Assembly (NCBI GenBank): GCA_023376005.1
Contig: CM042152.1
Location: 82,252,356 to 82,316,355 of the forward strand
Direction of reading: 5' to 3'
Length of the DNA stretch: 64,000 nucleotides
DNA from: Doryteuthis pealeii
Taxonomy: Eukaryota; Mollusca; Cephalopoda; Myopsida; Loliginidae
Shown in pieces: positions 1 to 10,951 of this stretch. The notes beneath the pieces are model-generated. The model searched no databases. It was not told where the DNA came from and saw only the letters and a program-made list of their open reading frames with translations. Each line of letters starts with the position of its first letter. Within the stretch, counting starts at the first letter, position 1. Made by a program: the position numbers and the translations under genes.

Positions 1-111
1 AGAAGAGGTAGAAGGGAAAGAAGAATGCAAAAAAGAAAAATTCTTACTTTTAACAAGTTACACTCTTTGGCGTTTTCCTGGTTGAATTTAAAAAATGTTA
101 TTTATTTTTTT

Positions 112-240
112 CTCTCCAGTTCTAGGTAAATAGTAGGGCAGACTGGGCTTTTTAAGTTTAATAGAGAAACCTGTTAAACTCCACTTGAAAATTAGCCATG
201 TGTCACATATGGAGAGGTTGGGTAAATAGATACAATTTGG
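112..240 (+). repeat. SINE-B, 3' fragment
   Basis: The body and tail of the SINE-B family without its tRNA-like head. It carries the family signature 'gggcagactgggct', then the 'cctgttaaactccactt' block and the 'gtgtcaca' tail ending near 'gggtaaata'. The full-length copy at 332-618 lies just downstream in the same orientation. It is probably a 5'-truncated insertion. Confidence 0.7.
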
Positions 241-331
241 GAGGGGGAGAAACATTGTTCTACATTGTTTTAAAGCTTAAAATAATAACAATACCATAAT
301 TTCTTACTAACTACCTATACCCTTCCCACAT

Positions 332-618
332 GGAGGTGTGTGGTGCAATGGTTAGAGTCGTCTCGTCAATCTGAGTTCAAATCCTGAATGAAGCTGTTTG
401 TATTTTGCATAGCACTAATACCCTTGGGAAAGGTATGCATCCAACTAGTCTCCCTTCAACTATGGGTAAATAGGACAGATTGGGCTCTTTAACCATGGCT
501 ATGTAACCAGACTAGGAAAAGGAAAATTCTGAATTCAAACTTGTTAAATTCTGCTTAAGAAATTGACCTTGTGTCATATCCTAACCGTGTGGAGGGTTTG
601 GTAAATATTTATACAGTC
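332..618 (+). repeat. SINE-B, tRNA-like SINE, full length
   Basis: The head 'tggtgcaatggttagag' resembles an A box and 'gagttcaaatcctg' resembles a B box, as expected for an internal RNA polymerase III promoter taken from a tRNA. The body carries 'gggaaaggtatgcatcc' and 'gggctctttaacc', and the tail ends in 'ggtaaatattt'. The same unit recurs about nine times in both orientations. The tRNA origin is inferred from the boxes; the source tRNA was not identified. Confidence 0.8.
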
Positions 619-649
619 CCCCACTCCTAAGGACAAACAGAGGAAAGGG

Positions 650-1223
650 TAATTCCATGTCAAATCATCCAGGCCATGTCACCCACCCCCTTCAATTTTT
701 CTTAAATTTTGTCCTGGTGTGGACTATGTTAAAGTTAGAGAATCCCCAAAATTTGAGCTTCCAATTACAAAAATTGGCAGAGTTATGTCAATTTTTAGCT
801 ATCCAAATTTGAGGGGGGGGGGTCTAGAAAAATGGTGACTTTTTGTAATCTACTTTTGTATGTAAAATGAGTTTAGAGCTTCCCTACTCCTAAAAATTGG
901 TTTATAAAGGCATTTTTGCCCAAGGAATCCAAAAATCATAAAAGTCTTAAACTTAACCAATTCTAAGTTATTGATGATTTTTGATTTTTTCATATCAAGA
1001 TCAATATCTCGATGTGGCACTGAATCTAAGACAATATTAATATTATTTTTTTACATATATTGAACATTATTTGTACCAAAAAGATAGTTTGGTTTATGGA
1101 AGCACAATCCTTTGGTAGTGTCTAACTTTAACATAGTCCACACCTGTACAAAATTTCAGAAAATTTGAAGAGGGTGGGTAACAATTTTACTTTTTTTTTT
1201 TTGGATAACCTGACATAGAATTA
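650..1223. mobile_element. MITE with about 100-bp terminal inverted repeats
   Basis: The first and last 100 bases are imperfect inverted repeats. The left end begins TAATTCCATGTCA and the right end finishes TGACATAGAATTA, and both arms carry 'gtggactatgttaaagtta'. Total length is about 574 bp with no coding potential, so it is non-autonomous. The terminal TA could be a target duplication, but the superfamily is not resolved. Confidence 0.7.
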
Positions 1224-1359
1224 GCCAAAAGGCTGTTAAGAAAGAGATGGGACAAAAATAAAGACAAACAGACAAGAAATCAAAGAGTGTGCCCATGCAA
1301 TAAAAGCATATCATCCAGACATCATGCTAAGAAGATATTAGTTTAATTTCTGGTCTTAC

Positions 1360-1525
1360 CATGTTTCTGCAGGTCAAAACCATGCTTTCTGGCCTCCTCT
1401 TTCAGAAGAAGGTTAAACCAGGGCAGGGCAGCAGTACCTACACGTGCAAGGGACAAAACATGCACTACAGAGAGGGCATGCAATTTCTTCCATTGTTCGT
1501 AGAATTTCACATAATTGTGGTATTT
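1360..1525 (-). CDS. Candidate internal exon of an unrecognised gene
   Basis: The minus strand is open across this segment and ends at a good donor (CATG followed by gtaaga). A possible acceptor (cag) lies near 1526 but has a weak pyrimidine tract. The translation has a near-hydrophobic stretch, KKLHALSVVHVLSLAR, followed by a basic/acidic end, KEEARKHGFDLQKHG. Composition is richer in GC and more protein-like than its surroundings, and no repeat copies were seen in the window. It faintly recalls the C-terminal part of small multi-membrane proteins of the TMEM205 type, but I do not recognise it. If real, it lies downstream of the RhoGAP gene on the same strand. Confidence 0.35.
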
Positions 1526-1684
1526 GGTACTGCTTTGAATAGCTAGTACCAAACCACTAAATTTCTTTTGATAGCATTAGTCATTATAGTTATTAGTATG
1601 AATTTTTTTTTTAGTAGAAAACATAGTAGTAGTATAGCAGACTTTTCATTGTCCCAGAGTCATACATAGATTCAAACATATATA

Positions 1685-1968
1685 TATTTATTCATTATAG
1701 TGTACAATAGATTTAAGGTGCAATTGTTACCATTGGTTTCCAAGCAGTATGTTAGCCACCTTTCATCAAGTGAAATTTTTTCCTTTTATATTTGTCTGTT
1801 AAGAAATGCAGGGAATGTCAGTTTATTTATATATGTAAATGAATTGATATTTCCTGCATTTCTTAACAGGTGCATTATCTTGATGAAAAGTGGCTAACAT
1901 GCTGCTTGGAAACCAATGGTAACAATTGCACCTTAAATCTATTGTATACTATAATGAATAAATAAATA
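1685..1968. mobile_element. Foldback element, arms of about 90 bp
   Basis: The arms 'ttcattatagtgtacaata' and its complement near 1940-1958 pair over about 90 bp. The centre holds a second inverted pair: 'ttaagaaatgcagggaa' near 1799 against 'ttcctgcatttcttaa' near 1851. Part of the left-centre sequence ('ttccttttatatttgtctgt') recurs at 2143-2162. There is no open reading frame of note. Confidence 0.75.
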
Positions 1969-2034
1969 CAACTCTTACACCCATAATCGAGCACTTTATT
2001 TTCAATTCTCCAATACTAAAAAAAGACTACCGAT

Positions 2035-2037
<3 letters not shown>

Positions 2038-2072
<35 letters not shown>
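2038..2072. repeat. (TA)n microsatellite
   Basis: An uninterrupted AT dinucleotide run. It is one of more than twenty such tracts in the window, many of which lie at the edges of foldback or retroelement copies. Confidence 0.9.
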
Positions 2073-2076
<4 letters not shown>

Positions 2077-2457
2077 ATTAAATTAGATACATAAATGATT
2101 AATTACTTTTTTGATTGACTTGGTAGTCATGAAGTGAATTTTTTTCCTTTTATATTTGTCTGTGAAAATAGACTTTAATATTACATATGAAATTCATGTA
2201 AAACAAAACCAATTCTTTTATGTAAACTATGATGATGACTGCCACAGCTTGAATGATGATGATGATGATGACAGCCACATTTTGAGAAATGATAGTCATC
2301 TTTACCACCAAAATTACAACTCAAAACATCCGGGTGAATAACCAATTCAACTTTGGAAAAATGCATAAGATGATAAAGTACTAAGACATCTGTATGTCGT
2401 TTGATTATAGTGACATACACATGTATAACATGTATGCCACACTGAGTCTATATATAT

Positions 2458-2748
2458 ATTTACCAACCCCTCCGCACAAGCAGGATGTGACACAAGGTCA
2501 ATTTCTTAAGCGGAGTTCAACAGGTTTGAATACAGTTTTCCTTCTCCTAGACCGGTTGCCTAACCAAGGTTAAAGAGCCCAGTCTGCCCTACTATTTACC
2601 CATAGCTGGAGGGAGAGTAGGATTCATACCTTTCCCAAGAGTATTAGCGTTAAGTGAAATGCAATTACCACGTCCAGGATTTGAACTCGGGGCGACGAGT
2701 CCATTTCCCATGACTTTAACCATTACACCACGTGCTTCCTCACTCTGA
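2458..2748 (-). repeat. SINE-B, full length, minus strand
   Basis: Reverse complement of the unit at 332-618. The tail ('accaacccctccgcacaag') comes first, then 'agcccagtctgccctact', and the tRNA-like B box and A box are at the right end ('ggatttgaactcg', 'aaccattacacca'). Confidence 0.8.
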
Positions 2749-2837
2749 GTCTATATAGCTATAGCGGAGTGACAGGCATAGCAAGATAACTGGTGACTAA
2801 GCAAGTTTTATTTCAGAGTAGTTTCTCTTAGACCAGG

Positions 2838-2920
2838 GGTTCCCGACCAGGGGTGCTCACACCCCCTGGTGGTGCAAACATTATTCTAGAGGTTGCAAGA
2901 AGCATCCGTTCAAATTTAGA
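2838..2920. mobile_element. hAT-like terminal fragment
   Basis: The short block 'aggggttcccgaccagggg' is the kind of end seen in hAT-type non-autonomous elements, like the better preserved copies at 19224-19432 and 28490-28855. No matching right end or target duplication could be defined, so the call is weak. Confidence 0.3.
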
Positions 2921-2961
2921 TTAAATTTTTTCTTTTATAATTAATATTATTTATAAGTGGA

Positions 2962-3135
2962 TTGTTATATATCATGGACTGCTCAGCCACCAGGATTCCA
3001 TCCTTAAGCATGACAGGTCGCCACCCACAGCCAACAGGTGGCCCCATTGGAGGGGGTCTTACCCCTCTGCAGAGGTGCAGTCAGTGTATTCTAAAGCTCC
3101 AACTGAGAGGGCTTGGATACAGTCAGCATATTCTA
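2962..3135 (+). repeat. Repeat C, 3' fragment
   Basis: It matches the 3' half of Repeat C: 'tcatggactgctcagccacc', then 'cagccaacaggtggcccc', then 'cccctctgcagaggtgcag'. The 5' half is missing. A short internal repeat of 'cagtcagcatattct' marks the end. Confidence 0.7.
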
Positions 3136-3702
3136 TGCCCGTCAACAGGCTGTATAGCTAGAGAGATAAGTGAATATTTAAGAATAGATAAATAGATCAA
3201 CGATTTGTATGTAAGCTTGTATGAGTTAAATCTGTTGGAAAAGTGCAGAAAATGCCCCACAGACACACACACAGACATTGTAGCTAAGTGTGAACGAAGA
3301 AGCACAGATATTTTGTTACAGACAAGGAAAATTATTGATACCAGCAACATTCTCTCTTATTTCTTTGCTGCTAAATCCGACAGAGTTTAAATACGAACAG
3401 CGATTATAAAAGCTTATTTAGTCTTTAGGTGTTGTTGAAAACTGACTGAATCTGTCTGACTTTAACAATGTTCGTCACCAACTGGAATCATTCACATTTA
3501 TATAGACTTCCTAAAAACTATTCATATGTCGGTTTTTTTCTCCCTCCTTTCTTTTCTTTTAGTCACAAATAAAGATATTCCCAAGTCTTTCTCTGCTCTC
3601 TAATGGAAGTCTCTTTAGCAGAAAAGTATGTGAGAATCTGTCAAGAATATAATGAGACTGATCTTGTCAAAAAAAAAATAAATAAAAAAAAAAAAAAAAA
3701 CA

Positions 3703-3843
3703 TCTTATAATAGAGATTATGTCACTTTCTGCCTGTAACTGAAACTATGCCACCACTGTCGTCATGATTTCCTTAGCTATTTAAGTTATATTCTCAATGG
3801 TTATGAAGTCGTCATTATTTAATCTTAATTAGCATCTTATTTA
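3703..3843 (+). mobile_element. Helitron-like family, 5' fragment
   Basis: Starts with TCTTATAATAGAGATTATG after an A, matching the 5' end of the Helitron-like family at 8144-8768. It runs through 'cttagctatttaagtta' to 'cttaattagcatctta' and is cut off where Repeat C begins. The copy at 46131-46657 contains the same segment. Confidence 0.6.
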
Positions 3844-4316
3844 ACCCATAGATGGAACCTTAACAGGTACTACCACTCCAGGTCACAGTAGACCTGGGAA
3901 CAATGGTGATAAAGGGTGCTCCACATTCCCCAGACCTGGAACCTCACCATCAGATAGAGTTTAACATCATACCCAGGACATGAAGACCCACAGCCACTGC
4001 CTTCTAGCACCAATATGATAAAAAGGGTTGGGGGTTGCCATAAGGGCAATAGGGATGGGACAATCATATATGGACTAGAGCTTGACATGACCAGCTGATT
4101 GATTGGTGGTGGCATCTCTGACTGCCTGTTTAGCCTAAGTAAGGGCCAAAGTAGAGTGTTGCATGTCATGGACTGCTTATCCACCAGGACTGTCCTTAAG
4201 CATTACAGTTTGCCACCCACAGCCAACAGGTGGCCCCATTGGTGGTGGTGGGGGATCTTACCCCTCTGCAGAGGTGCAGTCGGTGTATTCTAAAGCCCCA
4301 GCCGACAGGATTTCCT
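3844..4316 (+). repeat. Repeat C, near full length
   Basis: Runs from 'aacccatagatggaacctta' through 'aggtactaccactcc', 'cctcaccatcagatagag', 'gccataagggcaatagg' and 'cagccaacaggtggcccc' to 'aaagccccagccgacagga'. I see no TIRs or tRNA boxes. It may be a SINE body or the 3' end of a larger retroelement. Copies occur throughout the window, nearly all on the plus strand. Confidence 0.7.
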
Positions 4317-4454
4317 TTGTACAAGTGTCCCATTATAGTGTAATGATGAGCAAATTAGTCTCACATATCCATTATTACTGAATAGCAAATTTGATCCTTG
4401 CCGGATGCTCCATAATTGTGACCTTGTGTCACATCCTACCGATGGCAAATTAGA

Positions 4455-4797
4455 GGCCCCTGAGGTTTAATGGTCATCATCATAGGAAATGGACATGGTG
4501 ACATGAGTTCAAATCCTAGACAAGGCTCTTTGCATTTCAGTGTTAATACCCTTGAGAAAGGTATGCATCAAACTATTCTCCCTCCAGTAATGGGTAAATA
4601 GTAGGGCAGACTGGGCTCTATAACCTTTGTATGGCAACCAGTCTAAGAGAAGGAAAACTGAATTCAAACCTGTTAAACTCTGCTTAAAAAATATAGACCT
4701 TGTGTCACATGCTGCTCGTACAGAGGAGTTTGGTAAATACGTATTCCTCTGTAGAGGGGATACAGCCAGCATATTCTAAATCCTTCCGACAGGACAG
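4455..4797 (+). repeat. SINE-B fused to a Repeat C tail
   Basis: SINE-B from 'taatggtcatcatcatagg' to 'ggagtttggtaaata' continues directly into the Repeat C tail ('cctctgtagaggggatacag', then 'cagcatattctaaatcc'). This copy is therefore a chimera of the two families. Confidence 0.65.
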
Positions 4798-4897
4798 TAT
4801 AGAAATATATTGCAATTGATTTTAAGATAGAAAAACATTGCAAATGAGAAATAAAAAAAGAATAAAAGGATTGTCAGTGGTTATGAAGTAAGATATA

Positions 4898-5231
4898 TAC
4901 CGTATTTGACGGCATATAGGACGCACTTTTCCCCAAAAATTTTGGCTAAAAAAATTGCCCTGCGTCTTGTACATCGTAGGTGAAGTTTGAGACCTCCCGT
5001 AGGCCTAGGCTAATCTTCTCTATGATGCTCACTAACCCAGCTTACGCTCAGTAATTTTACCTACCCTAAACTCCATGCATCCTTATTTTATTGCTGGTAT
5101 TGTTATAATCAAGGTTAACATGAGTGTATGGTGGCGTTTTCAACAATATATGCTTAAATACACTAAAAACTTTTTTCCTGAATCTGACCTGCTGAAATGA
5201 GCGTGTGTCTTATATGCCGTCAAATATGGTA
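4898..5231. mobile_element. MITE with TACCGTATTTG termini
   Basis: The left end 'taccgtatttgacggcatat' is repeated inverted at the right end ('atatgccgtcaaatatggta') with about 28 matching positions. Length is 334 bp, with no coding potential. The superfamily was not assigned because the target duplication is unclear in TA-rich flanks. Confidence 0.75.
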
Positions 5232-5261
5232 TTTGTTTTGAATAGGTTAATAATTAAGTGG

Positions 5262-5309
<48 letters not shown>

Positions 5310-5312
<3 letters not shown>

Positions 5313-5830
5313 TATATTATATCAAAGCTGAGCGAATCAATGTTTGTCCCCTAAAGTCTTTTTTACTGTATAGTTTAATGACACAAAAGTTATACTAAAT
5401 TATTCCTTAATTTTAGGATTGAGTTAGGTTTGAAAAAATTTCATTTTAATTGGTTCTAATTAGTTGTAATTTGCAATTAAATCAAAAACTAACCTATCTC
5501 TTACTTCACATTCTGCCTATCACTTTCATCCTCTCCATGTATATCTTGATTACCTCCTCGTTATATATGTTAGTTTCTCAGTGAGTGGGGAAAGAGAGAG
5601 AGTGTGAGAGATTTTAGAGTGCAAAACATATTTGTATGTTTCATAAGCAGCAAACCAGTAGCTTCAACATCTTGGTTCTTAATAAATTTAAATTAGGTCA
5701 AACATTCCATTAGAAATCTCACAAAATGATTTTAATGTTTTTGCTATTTTTAAAGACAGCATTTATTTAAAAAAAAAAATTAATTCGCTTTGCAAACTCA
5801 CTTTTCCCTAATACCAATTATTTACCTAGG
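5310..5830. other. AT-rich sequence without recognised features
   Basis: After the TA tract at 5262-5308 there is no open frame, repeat copy or palindrome that I can recognise up to the composite module at 5860. Confidence 0.5.
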
Positions 5831-5859
5831 TGATCCAATGGGTCACGTTTTGTCTAATA

Positions 5860-6048
5860 TAATACACAAAACTTATTGGTAAACCCTTGTGGTAGGAAAA
5901 AACCCGGCAAATAATTTGATAGTAAAAATATACTACCAAACTTCACCTGGGGAAAAAATGAAAAAAGAAAAGACCAAGAGGGTCATACCAACTGAAAATA
6001 ATCAATTAATACTATAACATTTGGCCAAAAGAAAAAAATCATATATGG

Positions 6049-6108
<60 letters not shown>

Positions 6109-6292
6109 ATTAGGATTAAAATGTAAAAAGTGCTCAATACCTAAGTAGAGCAAATAATAAAGTTAAACCTAATGAGTCACATATACCTACTAATTGTTTT
6201 GTTTAGTAGTTCATCAGGGAAAGAATCTGATGAGCTACTAAAAAACTATTAGTAGGTATATCTGACTTATATATTAGTAGGTTTAACTTTTG

Positions 6293-6300
<8 letters not shown>
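5860..6300 (+). mobile_element. Composite foldback module, copy 1
   Basis: Ordered blocks: 'gtaaacccttgtggt'; 'accaaacttcacctgggg'; 'aagaccaagagggtc'; 'atttggccaaa'; a TA tract (6063-6105); 'aaaagtgctcaatacctaag' with 'tagagcaaataat'; then a palindrome at about 6140-6290 built on 'cctaatgagtca' and 'ctactaa'. The same block order recurs at 37225-37680 and, reversed, at 11850-12125 and 56130-56500. The centre of the palindrome holds a decayed CTGATGA signature (see findings). Confidence 0.7.
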
Positions 6301-6339
<39 letters not shown>

Positions 6340-6929
6340 CCACTTAATTTCTAACCTATTTCAAAACAAATCATTAAATGGCCAACAAAGAAGCCAAGAG
6401 AAACTAATACTCTCATGAGGATTGCTAAGAGCAAAGATTCTCATGAAAAGAAAAACAAAAAAACAGTTCATTTAATGAAATTGTTTGTTAAAAATGAAAC
6501 GTAAGTGGGAATTTGGCATTCGATTGAATCCTGAGAAATTCTTTTCAACAAACATTTAAAATCATTGACATTTGCAGTTTCTTTGATATCTTTCAAGAAA
6601 CTGACTCAGAAATAATATCAAACTTTTTTATTTTATTTACAACAGACTAAAAATAACTTACAAAAAATCAATGATATATTTACAATTCTATGTGATCTTT
6701 TTTTATTTATTCATTATTAAATAAAATAATTTAGGATTTTATACCATTCAATATAGATTTGAATTACTATCTATTTAATTAATTTTATAATTTAAAAAAA
6801 TAAAGAAAGGCCCATTTTTATCGTAATATGATACTTGATTGTTTCGAGTGCAGTGAGCATGTCTTGTGTTACTATAAGAATGTCACTAGAAGGGAGTTGT
6901 TCTGATAATGTCAAGTAATCTCTCTCTCG

Positions 6930-6935
<6 letters not shown>
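6340..6935. other. AT-rich sequence, no recognised feature
   Basis: I see only AT-rich sequence here. A short minus-strand open stretch near 6830-6930 (…LPSSDILIVTQDMLTALETIK) looks mildly protein-like, but it lacks a good acceptor and donor. Confidence 0.4.
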
Positions 6936-6973
<38 letters not shown>

Positions 6974-6987
6974 CACACACACACACG

Positions 6988-7302
6988 CTGATAGGTATAC
7001 GTCCTGTGTAACTGGCATATAAAAATCTAAAAGGATGAAGAAAAATCGTATCTATGTGTCCCAGTATTTTTTATTCCCCACTATTTCCACCTAACTGTAA
7101 ATACATTTCAATATTTTCTTGGAAACAAATTACACTTTATGGGTACAAGGTAGGGGTTAGACAGCTTTGGTTGTTCATAGATAAAAACTCTACAATTTAT
7201 TAAGAAAATTAAGTTGGGACCCATCAAATTTCCCAGGGACTCATTCAAATCAAATCCATGTGTCTCAGGACGCACTAAATTAAAAAGCTATCAGCATCAC
7301 TA
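6988..7302 (+). mobile_element. TIR element, GATGCTGATA family, copy 1
   Basis: Begins 'gctgataggtatacgtcc' and ends 'aaaaagctatcagcatcact'. The inner sequence ('aaatctaaaaggatg', 'aaggtaggggttagacag', 'gggactcattcaaa') is shared with 38455-38735 (minus) and 40087-40372 (plus). The ends are imperfect inverted repeats around GATGCTGATA, compatible with a hAT-like MITE. Confidence 0.65.
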
Positions 7303-7569
7303 TATATATATGTAGTTTTTTTTTGTCTGGTTTTAATTTTGGTGTTATCTTCTCCTAGAAGGATTGTTTTCATTCGACTGAATTCTAATTTAAAATGTGT
7401 TTTAACATTTATTTCACAGACAAATATATATAGGAAATGTTCAAAGAAGACAATTGATAATCCAAGTTGATCAGATAAAAGAAGATTGAATGGTTCATGG
7501 GGCCAAAAATGTAAAGAATACACAATTGTTTTACAGAAACCAATTTGTCTACATTTTTTAGATGAGGTT

Positions 7570-7890
7570 TGTATTATTTAAATTTTTCAGACTGTTCTCC
7601 TCATCATTATTGTTATATGCACAACATTTTCCCCTATCTGCTCTCCAGCCTTCTTCAGGTGTTTCTTGTTGAACTCAGGAGCCTTTATCTCATAATTGGG
7701 AACCTTCATCAAATTTGGAATCAAATCCCAACGGATTAAGTAAAGGGTTAGGTTTAAAGTTCTGTGAAGGTTCCTGATTATGATATGAAGACTCCAGAGT
7801 TCAAGAAACACCTGAAGAAGGCCAGAGAGCACATTAGCTAAAAAAACAATAAAGATGAGGACAACAGTCTGAAAAATCTAAATAATACAA
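7570..7890. mobile_element. Foldback element, 'gaagaaggc' family
   Basis: The left arm ('ctctccagccttcttcaggt') and right arm ('acctgaagaaggccagagag') are inverted. The outer arms are 'tcctcatcattattgttat' and 'aacaataaagatgaggac'. The 'aaccttcatcaaatttgg' segment and its partners lie in the loop. Related foldbacks are at 42480-42620, 48565-48815, 48880-49140 and within the duplicated block. Confidence 0.7.
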
Positions 7891-8143
7891 AGAAATCAAT
7901 TTGATAAAAACTTTTCAATTTTTCAAGTGAATGGCCATATTTACTTTAACAAGGAAATACACAAACAATAAAACTTCTTGTATCCCAAAAGATTGCAGCA
8001 TCTACATTGAAGTGAGTCTCAAATAATTAGGTTTTTATGATGGGAAGGTGAGCCTCAGTATTAAAGTATACCTCAGATTTGTTAGCTTCATATGGACACA
8101 AAATCCCTTAAAAACTGCTCATTCCCCACAGATATACAGTTAA

Positions 8144-8768
8144 TCTTATTATAATAGAGATAGTGTGTCTGTCTGTCTGAAACTATATCACTACTCAAAT
8201 CATAATTCCCTTAGTTATTTACGTCACATTCTCCATGATTTTATTTTTTATTTAAACCTCAATTATTAATAAAATTGTTTTACGTTATTAATACTGTTGA
8301 CCATATCTACATACTAATAACATGCAATTGTATTTATACATACAACAAAATACTGGTTTACAGTGTGAACAGGAAGGCTAATTTGCATATTGATATTAAA
8401 AATTTGATTTTAATAAATATGTGCTTAGCATCATTGATTTCTAATTGTTTGTTTTATTTTAATGAATATGAGCAAAAATCTCGGGGATGAATCTTAAAAG
8501 AAATCCATTAACAAAAAGAAATAACTAATTTTATTTTTTACTTCCTAATTAAACTAAATAGTTAAATTAGGAAAATTTAGCAATGAAAAACAGGAGTGAT
8601 GGAAGAGCAAGTTTTAGTTGTTCTATTTTTCGATTATATCCCCCTCTGTTTCAAATCTTTTTATCTGCATTCTTATTTAGTTTCGTTAGCCTTTCTAATT
8701 CAATCTAATATTTTATTACATCAAAACTTTAATACTTGCACACAGCGGAGGGTGCATATATTTGCTAG
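8144..8768 (+). mobile_element. Helitron-like non-autonomous element (625 bp)
   Basis: The 5' end is TCTTATTATAATAGAGAT after an A; the 3' end is CTAG before a T. A GC-rich hairpin lies about 10 nt before CTAG; it is imperfect here but perfect (GCACCC/GGGTGC) in the copy at 58856-59459. There are no TIRs and no target duplication. These are the structural marks of Helitrons (TC...CTRR, A/T insertion). The element encodes no Rep/helicase, so it is non-autonomous. Confidence 0.75.
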
Positions 8769-8799
8769 TATTATGAATGAATTTTACTGTTATATTCAC

Positions 8800-9150
8800 A
8801 TCTAGATTTAACTGAATAATTCAAGACAGAAATGATTGATTTTAACAGCATGTCAACCCATCTAAGGTTATTTTATGCCTGGAGGTTAGGGAATCATGTT
8901 CATATTCCTAACTTTTGTGTAGTTGTTTCTTTATTTTTGCACACAGTTATGATATCAAGTATTCCTATCTAATCCTAATAATTATATGGTTTCAATTAAC
9001 TATTTTTAATCAATAATACTCATTTGCTTGCATGTGGTTAGATGGTTTCAAGTAATTAATAATAATAATCCTTAGCAAACATTTATAGCTTCAAGTAACT
9101 ATTCTAAATACAAATAAATTACAGTTATATGATATTAAGTATTCCTATCT
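8800..9150. other. AT-rich sequence with short dispersed fragments
   Basis: It contains the short phrase 'attcctatctaatc' at about 8962, repeated at 9140 and near 50270, and a 'gattgattttaa' block near 8832 that recurs near 14318. There is no gene. Confidence 0.4.
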
Positions 9151-9152
9151 AA

Positions 9153-9707
9153 TCTATTGATAATGGAGATTCGTTGTCTCTGTAACCGAAACTATGTCAC
9201 TACTTACATCACAAACTCTCAAGAATTGTCTAAGGTTATCAATGAGTATTTAATTTATATTCAAAATCCTTAATACATAGAATTTGTGTATGCAACATTA
9301 AACCAATTGTTTTTAAAACAAGTTTTAATAGATACATGTCCGGTATTATATATTTATCAATTTAAAAAAAAAAATTTTTTTTACTTTTGCCATTTTTTTC
9401 CAGTAACAAAAAGTTAACTAAAAAATTTACAAATAACGAAATACCAATGATTTTGTGTAAAATTTATGTGTAAATATTCAAAATAATTATTTAATTAATA
9501 ATTAATAGATGCACGCAACATTTTATTTCAGAAGAACAGAACTAAGTTTCCATTTCAAATGGTTTTATTTATTTATTTTACTCCTTTAATAAATTGTATG
9601 ATTTTACTTACAAACACTCTGAAATTGAATTTGTAACTCCTACCCTTTCAAGCAATATTTTCAAAAATTAATTTTTACACCTCCCAAAGGGTGTTTTTTT
9701 TTGCTAG
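9153..9707 (+). mobile_element. Helitron-like element, divergent subfamily
   Basis: 5' TCTATTGATAATGGAGATTC and 3' 'ttgctag' with CTAG at 9704-9707, preceded by an imperfect 'acacc...gggtgt' hairpin. The interior is shared with 54921-55307 ('gaaactatgtcactactta', 'tgattttacttac'), so this is a second subfamily. Confidence 0.65.
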
Positions 9708-9709
9708 TA

Positions 9710-10230
9710 CATATAATTTCCAAACAGGTCTATTTGACTCCTAGGTGGGACCTGAACAGATACTACTAGTATCTAGTAGAGTGTGGATATCTATGGGAAT
9801 TGGTAGCATCTTAAATGTGTCATAAATGAAATGATAATACTGACTGCCTTAGCTACCGAAACTGTGTTATCGCTCCTAGTTGGCAGCTGATGAGGGCAGG
9901 GTATCACACGTGCTATCACACGTTGTATGACAAAAATTTGGATTAAGTTCTTTAAACATTCATCTAGAAATATTATTATGACTCGATTCACAGAGGCCAT
10001 CTTTCAAGTCAACATAAAAATTTGAAGGCTGATTTTCAAGGAAGGTAACATCTCTTCAGCTTAGAGGACTGCTGTCACATAATCCCCACTTCCCATCAGG
10101 CTTTATACTAGATTAAATCAAATTATAGTGAATGTTTATACAATAAAAAGTATTTTATAAACATGGGGGGGGGGGGAGAAAAAAAGCCATTTACAATGGG
10201 CAAATATTGTCTTCTTTTTCTATCACTAAT
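9710..10230. other. Mixed sequence, no gene recognised
   Basis: A short Repeat C-like piece ('cctaggtgggacctgaacag') lies near 9740. The rest shows no splice-bounded open frame. A G tract is at 10165-10175. Confidence 0.4.
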
Positions 10231-10450
10231 AGGGCCAGTTTAGCTCAGTCGGCAGAGCATCTGCCTAGGAACCGCAAGGTTCCAGGTTCAATACCACCTC
10301 TTGCCAACTCTGTGTATGAATAACACAGGGATCTGTGCGGTAAAGTAAGGAACTGATAGGTTTGACGCAGAAACAATCTCCTTGGTCTAGGGCTAGCGAA
10401 TAGGAGATAGACTCCCTCGCTGTCTGGCTGATACCAACTTTAGGCCACCC
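10231..10450 (+). repeat. SINE-A, full length
   Basis: The tRNA-like head 'tttagctcagtcggcagagc' contains an A box and 'ggttccaggttcaata' a B box. The body has 'cacagggatctgtgcggtaa' and 'caatctccttggtctag', and the tail is 'ctgataccaactttaggcc'. The strong A/B boxes and full tRNA-like 5' region make this a tRNA-derived SINE. Confidence 0.85.
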
Positions 10451-10951
10451 CAACAATTTTACTTATTTTTACTTATAATCACTAAACCCAAATTGCTGAC
10501 AAATTTCTTCCAGACTCTTGCCAGCAGCGCCTTCTCTTGACTCTGCCCAGTTTGAAGTGATTGATATCACATTTACTTTTATAAGTTCCCATGGCAACAA
10601 TCAGAATCGACAAATATGGAAAAAAAAGAAGTCAAATTTGGTGTCAAAATAAATGAGAACTTTCTCGGTTAAATTCCCAAGTGGGTGGAAAATACCGACC
10701 AGCAAATAGAATGTAATATGAAATTCTACTAAATTTGTACATGGCATGACTATTGGGATTCGATTATCGTTGCAGCGAAACTTTTCAAACATTTTCTTGT
10801 ACAGACTTTAAAATTTAACCGATATTCATCAGATTCATTTGTAACAAACAAAAATTACTAATCTTAATTAGAAATTTGAAAAAAAAAAAAAAAAAAAAAA
10901 AAGCAATATGAATCAAGCTAAAAAATCATAGCTAAGTATAAAAAAAGTAAA

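Noticed and set aside
6830..6930. Minus-strand exon-like stretch (SEQLPSSDILIVTQ)
   Set aside because: No convincing acceptor or donor, and it runs into a TA/CA tract.
10231..10300. Possible functional tRNA gene
   Set aside because: A and B boxes are present, but the rest of the cloverleaf is not kept and the unit continues into a SINE body repeated elsewhere.
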